Source: Thermoanaerobacter sp049701115 (GTDB taxonomy: Bacteria; Bacillota; Thermoanaerobacteria; Thermoanaerobacterales; Thermoanaerobacteraceae). From it: a stretch of 37,657 bases of DNA. This document shows positions 7,213 to 14,459 of the stretch, one piece after another. Location: the NCBI RefSeq assembly GCF_049701115.1, contig NZ_JBNATX010000020.1, positions 1-37,657 of the forward strand. Reading direction: 5' to 3'. The first letter of the stretch is position 1. Each line of letters opens with the position of its first letter. A model generated the notes under the pieces. It was given only the letters and a program-made list of their open reading frames with translations. It had not been told where the DNA came from and did no database searches. A program made the position numbers and the translations under genes.

Positions 7213-7464
7213 ACAGTTTGTTGACAAAATAAAGAAGTGGCATTTTGTGTGTAAATGCGACTTGTTGTCAAAGCGATAACTAAACTTGGCGAGCTTGAGA
7301 AGCGAAGGCGGGGCGAGCAAAGCGAGCGGCCACCTGAGCCCGAAGGGCGAATTGGCCGGCACCCCGCCGGAGCTCGAAAAGTGAGCCTTAGTTTAGTCGC
7401 TTTGCAACTCCGGAGCATTAACACAAAATGCCACTTAAATAAGAAGCACTTTGTCAACAGTCTG
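7213..7464. repeat. Complete palindromic repeat element, MITE-like or structured RNA
   Basis: The whole element folds back on itself. Paired arms from outside inward: GTTGACAAA 7220-7228 with 7450-7458; a perfect 14-bp stem 7236-7249 with 7422-7435; CAAAGCGA 7269-7276 with 7397-7404; CTAAACT 7280-7286 with 7390-7396; GGC 7288-7290 with 7385-7387; GGCGGGG 7307-7313 with 7362-7368; CGGCCA 7327-7332 with 7353-7358; a GCCC/GGGC tip at 7338-7348. The core (about 7288-7375) is strongly GC-rich in an AT-rich genome. Its two ends recur at the two window ends. No protein of known type is encoded; open frames inside it are chance readings. A non-autonomous mobile element is most likely; a structured RNA is the alternative. 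Confidence 0.85.
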
Positions 7465-7465
7465 T

Positions 7466-7490
7466 GAGCTAGAGATATATTCTCTAGCTC
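7466..7490. terminator. Terminator-like palindrome, right copy
   Basis: Perfect inverted repeat, stems GAGCTAGAGA (7466-7475) and TCTCTAGCTC (7481-7490), loop TATAT. It overlaps the stop codon of the amidase-domain gene (7489-7491) and nearly duplicates 7188-7212. Confidence 0.7.
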
Positions 7491-8637
7491 AATCATTTAT
7501 ATGTATAAATCTATATATCACCCTTTTATCCCATCCCAAATCAAAGGGTACATGGTATCTATCAGAGGTATGAGTATTGACCACAGGTATTCCCATTGAA
7601 TCAAAACCAGTTACTACTGCAAAGTGCACTATTTCACCTTTTTCTTCATAGCATATCAAATCTCCTTTTTCTAAAGCCTTTATGGCTCCCTGAGGATATT
7701 GTTCTGTAGGTTTTATCATATCCAGATAATGGCCTTTTGCGATCAATTTGCCTCTTCCAGTATATATTAAATAGTTAAAAAGAGCAGGAGCTTGTGCCCA
7801 AGCGGTGGAGGCGTCTTTTCCATTAAAAAACCACACGTTGTCCATTGGTAACCCACCACCCTCGTGAAGAACCTGTGACACATAATTGGTGCAGTCGCCC
7901 CCTACACCATAATAATCTTTATATTTTGGATTGTACTCATAATTGTTTCCACTTCCCCATGCCGCTCCTGCGTATTTATCTGCATAGGCTACAGCTTTTT
8001 CTCTGTCATACTTGCCTTTTTTGTTTGCTTTTTGTTCTTCATCTTTCTGAGGTATAGAAGTAGGAGTTGCGTCGGGAATTATTCCCTCTGCGGGGCTTGC
8101 ATCTATATAGGCAGAATCTTCATCTAAAGGGTCATAGTACCAGTCTCTTCTTATAAGCCATTTGCCGTCTAATTTTACCAGCTGTATTGAATGCCTTATG
8201 CCAAGACCCATCAGGTTGATTATGTCGCTTTTTTTGTCGTAGACGTAACCCATTTTCATTGTCTCGATTGCGTATACCCATATGGAATTTTCACCAGCTT
8301 TCACGCTTTTTATTCTGTAAAAGGATTCGGCCTCTGTGAATTTTAAATTACGCTTTTCAGACCAGCCTTTTACATATTCTATTCTTCTTCTTTCGTGGTC
8401 TAAAGCCCATTTTCCGTAAGTCGAGGATTTATCATAAAAATCCTCAATTTCTTTCAAGTCCTGGTTTAGTAGAGCTTTTCCCCTTTGTTTGAAAAATTCA
8501 TTGAGCAGGATTTTTACTTCCTCCACTCCATTTGAGGTCGCTTCTATTGTTTTATTGAAGAAATTTATTGAAAAGTAGCTAAAACATAGGATAAAGGTGA
8601 TCAAGGCAAATATTTTTATTGACTGCTTGCTTTTCAA
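7489..8637 (-). CDS. Secreted amidase-domain (Amidase_6) protein
   Basis: 382 aa. The N-terminus has a basic start and one hydrophobic segment (IKIFALITFILCFSYFSINFF, residues about 8-27), a signal peptide or anchor. Residues about 40-170 form an uncharacterised extracellular region. A charged linker (QKDEEQKANKKGKYDREK) follows, then from about residue 215 a C-terminal Amidase_6-type domain with the likely catalytic Cys in GGDCTNYVSQVLHEGG and a His in GEIVHFAVVTG, as in the NlpC/P60-like papain fold. It probably acts on cell-wall peptides, or binds to the wall. Start is TTG at 8637, 7 nt after GGAGG; a nearby ATG is out of frame. It is divergent from the ABC transporter genes. Confidence 0.88.
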   Translation of the reverse strand: MKSKQSIKIFALITFILCFSYFSINFFNKTIEATSNGVEEVKILLNEFFKQRGKALLNQDLKEIEDFYDKSSTYGKWALDHERRRIEYVKGWSEKRNLKFTEAESFYRIKSVKAGENSIWVYAIETMKMGYVYDKKSDIINLMGLGIRHSIQLVKLDGKWLIRRDWYYDPLDEDSAYIDASPAEGIIPDATPTSIPQKDEEQKANKKGKYDREKAVAYADKYAGAAWGSGNNYEYNPKYKDYYGVGGDCTNYVSQVLHEGGGLPMDNVWFFNGKDASTAWAQAPALFNYLIYTGRGKLIAKGHYLDMIKPTEQYPQGAIKALEKGDLICYEEKGEIVHFAVVTGFDSMGIPVVNTHTSDRYHVPFDLGWDKRVIYRFIHIND

Positions 8638-8724
8638 AGTCCATCCTCCTTGTAGTTTAATTCAAGATAATAATATGTTGTCGGGAAGATTAATATTCAT
8701 TGGCAATTTTTAAACAATTTATGA

Positions 8725-8730
8725 TATAAT
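8725..8730 (+). promoter_or_regulatory. Extended -10 promoter of the ABC transporter/sppA cluster
   Basis: TATAAT immediately preceded by TGA, 27 nt before the TTG start of the ABC ATPase. The -35 box is weak (TTTTAA type). Confidence 0.5.
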
Positions 8731-8757
8731 TAGGGTAAGATATGGAGGTGAAAGTTT

Positions 8758-9480
8758 TTGATTGAACTTATAAATGTTTCTAAATCCTATAACGATGGGA
8801 AAGTAAAAGCCGTAGATAATATCAACCTTTTAGTAAATCCAGGGGAAATATTTGGATTTTTAGGTCCTAATGGTGCAGGGAAGAGTACTACCATAAAGAT
8901 GATAGTAGGGATATTAAAACCTGATACAGGAAAGATATTAGTGGACGGGATTGACATCCAGAAAGAACCTGTAAAAGCTAAGAGGCAAATAGGATATGTT
9001 CCGGATGAACCGAACGTTTATGAAAAGTTGACAGGGCTTGAGTATCTAAATTTTATAGCAGATGTTTACGGTATAGGGGAAAATGAGAGGAGAGAGAGAA
9101 TAGGATATTTTCTTGAAATTTTTGATTTAAAAAATGCAATAGGGGACCTTATACAGAGTTATTCTCATGGAATGAGGCAGAAACTTCTGATAACTGCAGC
9201 ATTGTTGCACAATCCTTCTGTTTGGATATTGGATGAACCAATTACGGGTTTAGACCCGAAGTCTTCTTTTTTGTTAAAAGAACTTATGGCAGATCATGCA
9301 AAGAAAGGGTTTACCGTGTTTTTCTCTACCCATATACTAGAGGTAGCTGAGAAACTTTGTGATAGAATTGCTATAATAAATAAAGGCAAAATTATTGCTT
9401 CTGGTACAATGGAAGAAATAAAGAAACAGCATGAATGGGAGTCATTGGAAAAAATATTTTTGGAGTTGACAGAAAAATGA
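8758..9480 (+). CDS. ABC transporter ATP-binding protein (ABC-2 exporter type)
   Basis: ATPase subunit, 240 aa. It has Walker A GPNGAGKST near residue 39, the Q-loop region (YVPDEPNVYEKLTG), the signature SYSHGMRQK near 139, Walker B WILDEPITGLDP near 159 and the H-loop FFSTHILEV. The family resembles BcrA/NatA-like exporters. Start is TTG with a GGAGGTG ribosome site. The gene overlaps the permease gene by 4 bases (ATGA), so the two subunits are made together. The substrate cannot be told. Confidence 0.93.
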   Translation: MIELINVSKSYNDGKVKAVDNINLLVNPGEIFGFLGPNGAGKSTTIKMIVGILKPDTGKILVDGIDIQKEPVKAKRQIGYVPDEPNVYEKLTGLEYLNFIADVYGIGENERRERIGYFLEIFDLKNAIGDLIQSYSHGMRQKLLITAALLHNPSVWILDEPITGLDPKSSFLLKELMADHAKKGFTVFFSTHILEVAEKLCDRIAIINKGKIIASGTMEEIKKQHEWESLEKIFLELTEK

Positions 9481-11144
9481 GCAGATTTTTATCCCTTTTG
9501 AAGATACAAATTAATAATTACTATGGAATTACTCAAATAAAGCAGAAGTATTTTGTGAATAAAAAGCAAAGATGGGAATTTGACCTTGCATTATTTGGAA
9601 TTGTAGTAGGGGTAAGCGTGTTTTTGTTTGTGTATATTATGCAGCTGGAGGGATTATTTGCAGCAAGTATGGTGTTGAATCAACCCCAACTCATGCCTGC
9701 AATGGTATTGTTTTTTGGACAGATAACTATTTTAATATTTGGGTTTTTATGGGTTATATCAATATTTTACTTTTCTGATGATATAAAAATTTTGCTTTCC
9801 CTTCCATTTCAGCCTTATGAAATTTTATTTTCTAAATATGCTCTAATCCTTATAAATGAATATATAGTGTTAGCTTTTTTGATGTTTCCAGCGATATTGA
9901 TCTACGGAATTGGAACTGGAGCAGGGATTTTTTACTATTTGATTGCGTTAATAATTTATTTGTTTGCCCCTATGGTCCCCCTTTCAATAGATGCAGTGAT
10001 GGCTTTATGGATAATGAAATTTACAAATTTAAGAAAGAAAAAAGATCTTTTTACTATTTTAATAAGTACAGCAGCATTGATTGTAGCACTTGCATTTCAA
10101 TATTTTGTAAATAAAACTACACCGGACATGGGGAAAGATGCAGCTTTTGAGTTTTTTGTTAAAAACGTGGACCTTGCTAAAATACTCACCAAAAGTTTTC
10201 CGCCTTCTCTTTGGGGGGCATATGCCATATGTTATTACAATAAGATAGAAGGGATTGTGAATTTATTTTTATTTATAGTTGTATCTTTGGCTCTTCTGAG
10301 CTTAATGCTAATAACGGCGCAGAAAGTGTATTTTAAAGCTTTAATGGCAGGCCAAGAAATTGAATCGAGAAGGAAAGCAATAGATATAGAGAAAAATGTA
10401 AGAGCTGGAGGAATTTTATATGCTCTTGTTTTAAAAGAGTGGAGGCTTTTTGTAAGGGTTCCTGTTTATGCTATGAATGTTTTTCCTATAGCTGTTATAA
10501 TTCCCTTTATAATTTTTCTATCTTTTACTACACAATCGCAAATGGAGTTTGAAAGGGTTTTACAGTATATTTCTTCTTCCGCGAATGGGATTTGGATTTT
10601 TACTGCAGGAATACTGGTTTCTTTGTTTATTGCGGGGAGTACTAGTCTTTCTTCTACAGCTTTTTCGCGGGAAGGAAAGCTGTTTTACATTTCAAAGGTT
10701 TTACCTGTTTCTCCCAATCTTCAACTAGAAGCGAAATTGATTATGGGGGTTTTTGTATCTTTTCTTATACTGGTGCCAACATACATAACGGCAATTTACC
10801 TATTTAAAATATCATTTGGGATGGCAATTACAGTTGCGATTTTAAGTTTGCCAGCGGTGGTGCTAGTTAATATAATAGGTCTTTTAATAGATTCTGGAAG
10901 GCCCTTTTTCGAATGGGACAATCCTCAAAAAGCCATGAAAGGTAATCCCAATGTTCTCTTTACTCTTATTCTAACGATTGTAATGGGAGCAATAATTTTA
11001 TTGTTGATTTTTCTATTTAAGACATTGAAAGTACCGGAAGTATTGAGTATATCCTTTATAGAAATTTTGATAGTAGTTTTAAATTTCAAGTTTTATTCTT
11101 TAGCCGGGGCTTCTGTGAAAAAACTTTATTTTGAAAAAGAATAG
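9477..11144 (+). CDS. ABC transporter permease (ABC-2 superfamily, large)
   Basis: 555 aa, with about twelve hydrophobic membrane segments in two halves joined near residues 285-315 by a charged stretch (AGQEIESRRKAIDIEKN). It is the membrane partner of the ATPase just upstream. The ATG at 9477 overlaps the ATPase stop in ATGA and is preceded by a TGGAGT ribosome site. A longer in-frame ATG at 9435 lies inside the ATPase coding region and is not favoured. The large fused-type exporter permeases of Firmicutes have this layout; the substrate is unknown. The sppA gene follows after 13 bp. Confidence 0.88.
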   Translation: MSRFLSLLKIQINNYYGITQIKQKYFVNKKQRWEFDLALFGIVVGVSVFLFVYIMQLEGLFAASMVLNQPQLMPAMVLFFGQITILIFGFLWVISIFYFSDDIKILLSLPFQPYEILFSKYALILINEYIVLAFLMFPAILIYGIGTGAGIFYYLIALIIYLFAPMVPLSIDAVMALWIMKFTNLRKKKDLFTILISTAALIVALAFQYFVNKTTPDMGKDAAFEFFVKNVDLAKILTKSFPPSLWGAYAICYYNKIEGIVNLFLFIVVSLALLSLMLITAQKVYFKALMAGQEIESRRKAIDIEKNVRAGGILYALVLKEWRLFVRVPVYAMNVFPIAVIIPFIIFLSFTTQSQMEFERVLQYISSSANGIWIFTAGILVSLFIAGSTSLSSTAFSREGKLFYISKVLPVSPNLQLEAKLIMGVFVSFLILVPTYITAIYLFKISFGMAITVAILSLPAVVLVNIIGLLIDSGRPFFEWDNPQKAMKGNPNVLFTLILTIVMGAIILLLIFLFKTLKVPEVLSISFIEILIVVLNFKFYSLAGASVKKLYFEKE

Positions 11145-11157
11145 GAGGTAGATAAAA

Positions 11158-12081
11158 ATGAATAAAAAAGCGATAGGAGGAGTTATAATCTTTGTGCTTA
11201 TACTTGGGATAGTCATTGCCTCTTTGTTTTTTACTCAACCTTCTGGAGATAGCAAAAAATCATTAACTTCCAATGCCATAGGAGTTATAACAATTGAAGG
11301 TGTTATAGGAGTAACTTCCACAAATGTTTTCGGTATACCTCAATTTTCTCCAGATCCAGTTGAACAAATAAGGAAAGCACAGGAGGACAGTACTGTAAAA
11401 GCGGTGGTGGTCAAAATAAACAGCCCTGGTGGCTCTGCAGCAAAATCTGTGGAGATATACAAAGAAATCAAAAGGCTAAAAGAGTCAGGGAAAAAGGTGA
11501 TAATTGCAATGGGAGATGCTGCAGCATCCGGCGGATACATGGCGGCGTGCGGTGGAGATATAATAGTCGCAAATCCAGCTACGATAACAGGAAGCATAGG
11601 AGTTATAATGCAGTATACGAATTATGAGGGACTTTACAATAAATTAGGGTTAAAAGAAATAACCATAAAAAGCGGTCCTTATAAAGACATGGGTTCTCCT
11701 ACAAGAGATTTAACACCGGAAGAGAAAAAAATTTTGCAGGGGATTATTGACGATACATATGAACAGTTTGTAGAGATTGTATCTGAGGGAAGAAAGATGC
11801 CCATAGAAAAAGTAAAGGAATTAGCAGATGGAAGAATATTCACGGGAAGGCAGGCACTTAAAGTTGGACTTGTAGATAGATTGGGGGATTTCTATGATGC
11901 TGTAGACATTGCCGCGAAAGAAGCTGGAATACAGGGTAAGCCTGTGTTAAAATATTATACAACGCCAAACCCTTTCAGTATACTTTTTGGAAGTGGGGCA
12001 AGAGGCAATTTAGAAGGTACGGGGCTTGAGATATTAAGACTTTTGTTTATTGACAAGTGGAGTTTAAATGAGTATAGGTGA
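11158..12081 (+). CDS. sppA: Signal peptide peptidase SppA (S49 family)
   Basis: Membrane-anchored serine protease that degrades cleaved signal peptides and has been linked to envelope stress and lantibiotic resistance in Bacillus. 307 aa, the short (one-domain) form. There is an N-terminal membrane anchor at about residues 5-25 (IGGVIIFVLILGIVIASLFF). The nucleophile Ser is in DAAASGGYMAACGG near residue 122, and the general-base Lys is in KSGPYKDMGSPTRDL near residue 175. Start follows an AGGAGG site. It is co-directional with and 13 bp behind the ABC permease, so it is probably in one transcript with it. Confidence 0.95.
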   Translation: MNKKAIGGVIIFVLILGIVIASLFFTQPSGDSKKSLTSNAIGVITIEGVIGVTSTNVFGIPQFSPDPVEQIRKAQEDSTVKAVVVKINSPGGSAAKSVEIYKEIKRLKESGKKVIIAMGDAAASGGYMAACGGDIIVANPATITGSIGVIMQYTNYEGLYNKLGLKEITIKSGPYKDMGSPTRDLTPEEKKILQGIIDDTYEQFVEIVSEGRKMPIEKVKELADGRIFTGRQALKVGLVDRLGDFYDAVDIAAKEAGIQGKPVLKYYTTPNPFSILFGSGARGNLEGTGLEILRLLFIDKWSLNEYR

Positions 12082-12130
12082 GGTCAAATTTTTTATATAA
12101 GGTATTGCGTTTTGAAAGGGGTACAGAAAA

Positions 12131-13030
12131 ATGGTACATGACCTTTATCTTGATGGTATAGATGCACTTAAAGAGTTAAATTGGGAGGCATTTTTAAAAA
12201 ATTATCTTGAAAAGAATCGGTTAGTCATACAAGAGTATTGCAATAATTTCTTTTTCACAAAAGAAATGCCATGGGAAAGATGCATTATAGAGTATAAAAA
12301 ACATTGGTTTGAAAAAAGTGAAAATAGGCAGGATCTACTTTCTAAGTTTAATGAAGAAAAAATTCGCTTTAACGTATCTAGGGGAATGAATAAAATTGTA
12401 AAAATTTTTCCCGAGGCTGAAGATATAGATGTGTATCTTATTATAGGACTTTATACAAGCAATGCTTTTCAATATTTTCTTGAAGGTCGACCTGCTGTAG
12501 GTTTAGCAATAGAAGCTCATGGTAAGACTTTTTTCGGTATACCAATGCCTTATGAAGACATACCTTTATGGCTTTCTCATGAGATAGGCCATGCATTTCG
12601 CTATAAAAATCCTTCAAATCCTTTGACAAAATGGCTTTTCCAAAATGGCTTTAAATTAGATAAGGCAGTAGAGGAACTTCCTCTTTTTGAATTTCTGATT
12701 GAAGAGGGTTTAGCGGTTATGACTACAAGATGGGTTTTTCCCGAAGAACCTTTGTATAAAGTATTGGGATATACAGAGGATGTGTATTTTTGGTGCGTAA
12801 ATAATGAAAAAGAACTTATGAGTAAATTAAGAAATATTTGGGATAGACCGCTAGGTAGGGAAGAGTATTTTAGATATTTTAGTGGATATGATGAGAGTAT
12901 TCCTCCGCGTACAGGGTACTATATTGGAATGCGTCTTGTAGAAAATTTCATTGAAAAGCACCCTGGAATAGAAAAAAGCGATCTTTTTATAATTCCAGCA
13001 AAGGAAATAGTAACATCGTCCATAAAATAA
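12131..13030 (+). CDS. Predicted zinc metallopeptidase (HEXXH, DUF2268-like)
   Basis: 299 aa, cytoplasmic-looking with no signal peptide. The zincin motif HEIGH is at residues 150-154 (PLWLSHEIGHAFRY), and a conserved-looking glutamate pair sits about 37 residues later in FLIEEGLAVMTTRWV. This spacing fits gluzincin peptidases of the DUF2268 type. The N-terminal 130 residues are helical and of unknown role. Start ATG follows GAAAGGGG. It lies 49 bp downstream of sppA with no terminator between them, so it probably ends the ABC-sppA transcript. Substrate unknown. A strong 15-bp hairpin follows at 13031-13071. Confidence 0.8.
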   Translation: MVHDLYLDGIDALKELNWEAFLKNYLEKNRLVIQEYCNNFFFTKEMPWERCIIEYKKHWFEKSENRQDLLSKFNEEKIRFNVSRGMNKIVKIFPEAEDIDVYLIIGLYTSNAFQYFLEGRPAVGLAIEAHGKTFFGIPMPYEDIPLWLSHEIGHAFRYKNPSNPLTKWLFQNGFKLDKAVEELPLFEFLIEEGLAVMTTRWVFPEEPLYKVLGYTEDVYFWCVNNEKELMSKLRNIWDRPLGREEYFRYFSGYDESIPPRTGYYIGMRLVENFIEKHPGIEKSDLFIIPAKEIVTSSIK

Positions 13031-13071
13031 AGACAAAAGGAACCGGACAAAGGGGACGGTTCCTTTTGTCT
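13031..13071. terminator. 15-bp hairpin between zincin and SOD genes, built from a dispersed repeat
   Basis: Perfect arms AGACAAAAGGAACCG (13031-13045) and CGGTTCCTTTTGTCT (13057-13071) with an 11-nt loop. It is probably a bidirectional terminator for the two convergent genes. The right half is also a repeat unit, see 13773-13792. Confidence 0.65.
13052..13071 (-). repeat. REP-like short repeat, copy 1
   Basis: On the minus strand this reads AGACAAAAGGAACCGTCCCC. It matches 13774-13792 over 19 bases. The two copies are in inverted orientation on the two sides of the SOD gene. Confidence 0.6.
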
Positions 13072-13074
13072 GAT

Positions 13075-13671
13075 TTAAAAAGAGTGCATTTCTATCCAAG
13101 AGGTAACCCTTCTATTTACTTCCTCCCATTTTATATTGTTCATGAAGGCCTCTATATAGCTTTTTTTATCAGTGCCGTAATCTATAAAATAGGCATGTTC
13201 GTAAGTGTCAAGGACCAGAAGGGGAATCGCTCTTGATACTATGCCGTGGTTGTGGAAGTCCTGAAGATAGTTGTGAAGTTTTAAATCTATAGGGTCAAAG
13301 CAAAGAAGAGTCCACCCCCGGGAAGCCATTCCACAGGCTATGAAATCCTGTCTCCAGTTTTCAAAAGATCCAAAGTCAAGTGCGATCATTGATGCTATTA
13401 AGCCATCAGGAATGCCACCTGTTCCTCCTAAATTTTCAAAATATAACTCGTGAAGTTTTACTCCATCTAAATTGTAAGTCTCTTCTAGTTTGAGTTCTCT
13501 ATATTCACTATAGCTGGCATTTGCTTTTGAACGATCAGCTGTTTTTAATTTTTCACGTATTTCATTTGTTTTCTCTACATAATTATTGTAGAGCTTGTAG
13601 TGTTCTTCAAGGGTCCTTTGAGATATCCCTCTTAAAACTAGATTATATTTTTTTGCTACAAGCTTATCCAT
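13075..13671 (-). CDS. Fe/Mn-family superoxide dismutase, divergent
   Basis: 198 aa, the usual size for the family. All four metal ligands can be placed: His24 (TLEEHYKLYNNY), His74 (GVKLHELYFENLGG), Asp155 and His159 (LVLDTYEHAYFIDYG). It is clearly diverged: the usual HHxxHH after the first ligand is HYKLYNN, the DVWEH motif is DTYEH, and the outer-sphere Gln region (usually ANQDSPL) reads QDFHNHG, suggesting His in place of Gln. It may be cambialistic, or may have another metal-dependent role. ATG at 13671 follows GGAGGC. The gene is flanked by inverted copies of a short repeat and is convergent with the zincin gene. Confidence 0.85.
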   Translation of the reverse strand: MDKLVAKKYNLVLRGISQRTLEEHYKLYNNYVEKTNEIREKLKTADRSKANASYSEYRELKLEETYNLDGVKLHELYFENLGGTGGIPDGLIASMIALDFGSFENWRQDFIACGMASRGWTLLCFDPIDLKLHNYLQDFHNHGIVSRAIPLLVLDTYEHAYFIDYGTDKKSYIEAFMNNIKWEEVNRRVTSWIEMHSF

Positions 13672-13772
13672 ATTATGCCTCCTTCTTAATATCTAATTTT
13701 AGCATATGAAAAGATATATAATTAGTGCATAAAAATGTTGTTTTAATCTATCGAGTAAGTTTTGGTACAATC

Positions 13773-13792
13773 GGACAAAAGGAACCGTCCCC
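13773..13792 (+). repeat. REP-like short repeat, copy 2
   Basis: GGACAAAAGGAACCGTCCCC, sharing 19 bases with the minus strand of 13052-13071. It lies about 100 bp upstream of the SOD start. Confidence 0.6.
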
Positions 13793-13825
13793 GATGTCTG
13801 AAGGGATTTATTTTGAGATATGTGG

Positions 13826-13831
13826 TATAAT
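13826..13831 (+). promoter_or_regulatory. Extended -10 promoter of the TIGR01440 gene
   Basis: TATAAT preceded by TGTGG, 35 nt before the start at 13867. The -35 is weak. Confidence 0.5.
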
Positions 13832-13866
13832 GGTGAAAAAGGGTAGTTTAGGAGGGGGTAGAAAGG

Positions 13867-14433
13867 ATGGAAATAGAGATGGATTTAAAAGAAATTTCAA
13901 GGCAGGCAAAGGAAGTAATTGAAGAGTTACTTGATATAGCTAATTTAAAAACGGGTAGCCTTTTTGTATTAGGAGGAAGTACGAGCGAAATACTGGGCAA
14001 GAAAGTGGGAACTGCAGGGAGCCTTGATGTGGCAAAGGCGGTAGTTGACCCAATTTTAGAGGCTATACATAAGAGAGGGTTATACCTTGCAGTGCAGGGC
14101 TGTGAGCATATAAACAGGGCTCTTTTAGTAGAGGAAGAGGCAAAAGATAAGTACGGGCTTGAAGAAGTAAATGTCATTCCTCATGAGCATGCAGGGGGGG
14201 CAATACAAACCTATGCTTATCAGCAGTTTAAGAATCCTGTAATGGTAGAAAATTTAAAGGGTTTGGGACATGCCGGGCTTGACATAGGACTTGTCCTGAT
14301 TGGAATGCATTTGAGACCTGTGGTTGTGCCTGTGAGATTGAGTCGGAATAAAATAGGTGAAGCTACAATTGTCGCAGCAAGGACAAGGCCTAAGATGGTA
14401 GGAGGAGAAAGGGCAAAATATAAAAAATTATAA
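13867..14433 (+). CDS. TIGR01440 / YwlG-like conserved protein (DUF436)
   Basis: 188 aa, soluble. It matches the conserved family known from B. subtilis YwlG, whose function is not established. Recognisable segments: LFVLGGSTSEILGKKVGTAGS near residues 36-56, VQGCEHINRALL near 79, NVIPHEHAGGA near 103 and the C-terminal ATIVAARTRPKMVGGERAKY. Cys and His residues in the QGCEH and PHEHAGG stretches could form an active or metal site; this is inference. Start ATG lies 8 nt after a GGAGGGGG site. It appears monocistronic: its own promoter at 13826 and a strong terminator at 14433. Confidence 0.9.
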   Translation: MEIEMDLKEISRQAKEVIEELLDIANLKTGSLFVLGGSTSEILGKKVGTAGSLDVAKAVVDPILEAIHKRGLYLAVQGCEHINRALLVEEEAKDKYGLEEVNVIPHEHAGGAIQTYAYQQFKNPVMVENLKGLGHAGLDIGLVLIGMHLRPVVVPVRLSRNKIGEATIVAARTRPKMVGGERAKYKKL

Positions 14434-14456
14434 AAGGCACGGAAGGCCGTGCCTTT
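14433..14456. terminator. Bidirectional terminator
   Basis: AAAGGCACGG (14433-14442) / CCGTGCCTTT (14447-14456), loop AAGG, between the convergent TIGR01440 and SLH-protein genes. Confidence 0.85.
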
Positions 14457-14459
14457 AAT

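Noticed and set aside
7307..7368. GC-rich core as part of an rRNA or RNase P gene
   Set aside because: The stretch is too short and lacks conserved rRNA or RNase P landmarks; it is explained by pairing within the palindromic element.
7206..7496. Open frames in both directions through the palindromic element (about 96 and 70 codons)
   Set aside because: They read through the inverted repeat, have no ribosome sites and no recognisable domain. They are products of the GC-rich palindrome.
9435..9476. Earlier in-frame ATG for the ABC permease
   Set aside because: It lies within the ATPase coding region with no ribosome site, while ATG 9477 forms the typical ATGA overlap with a good site.
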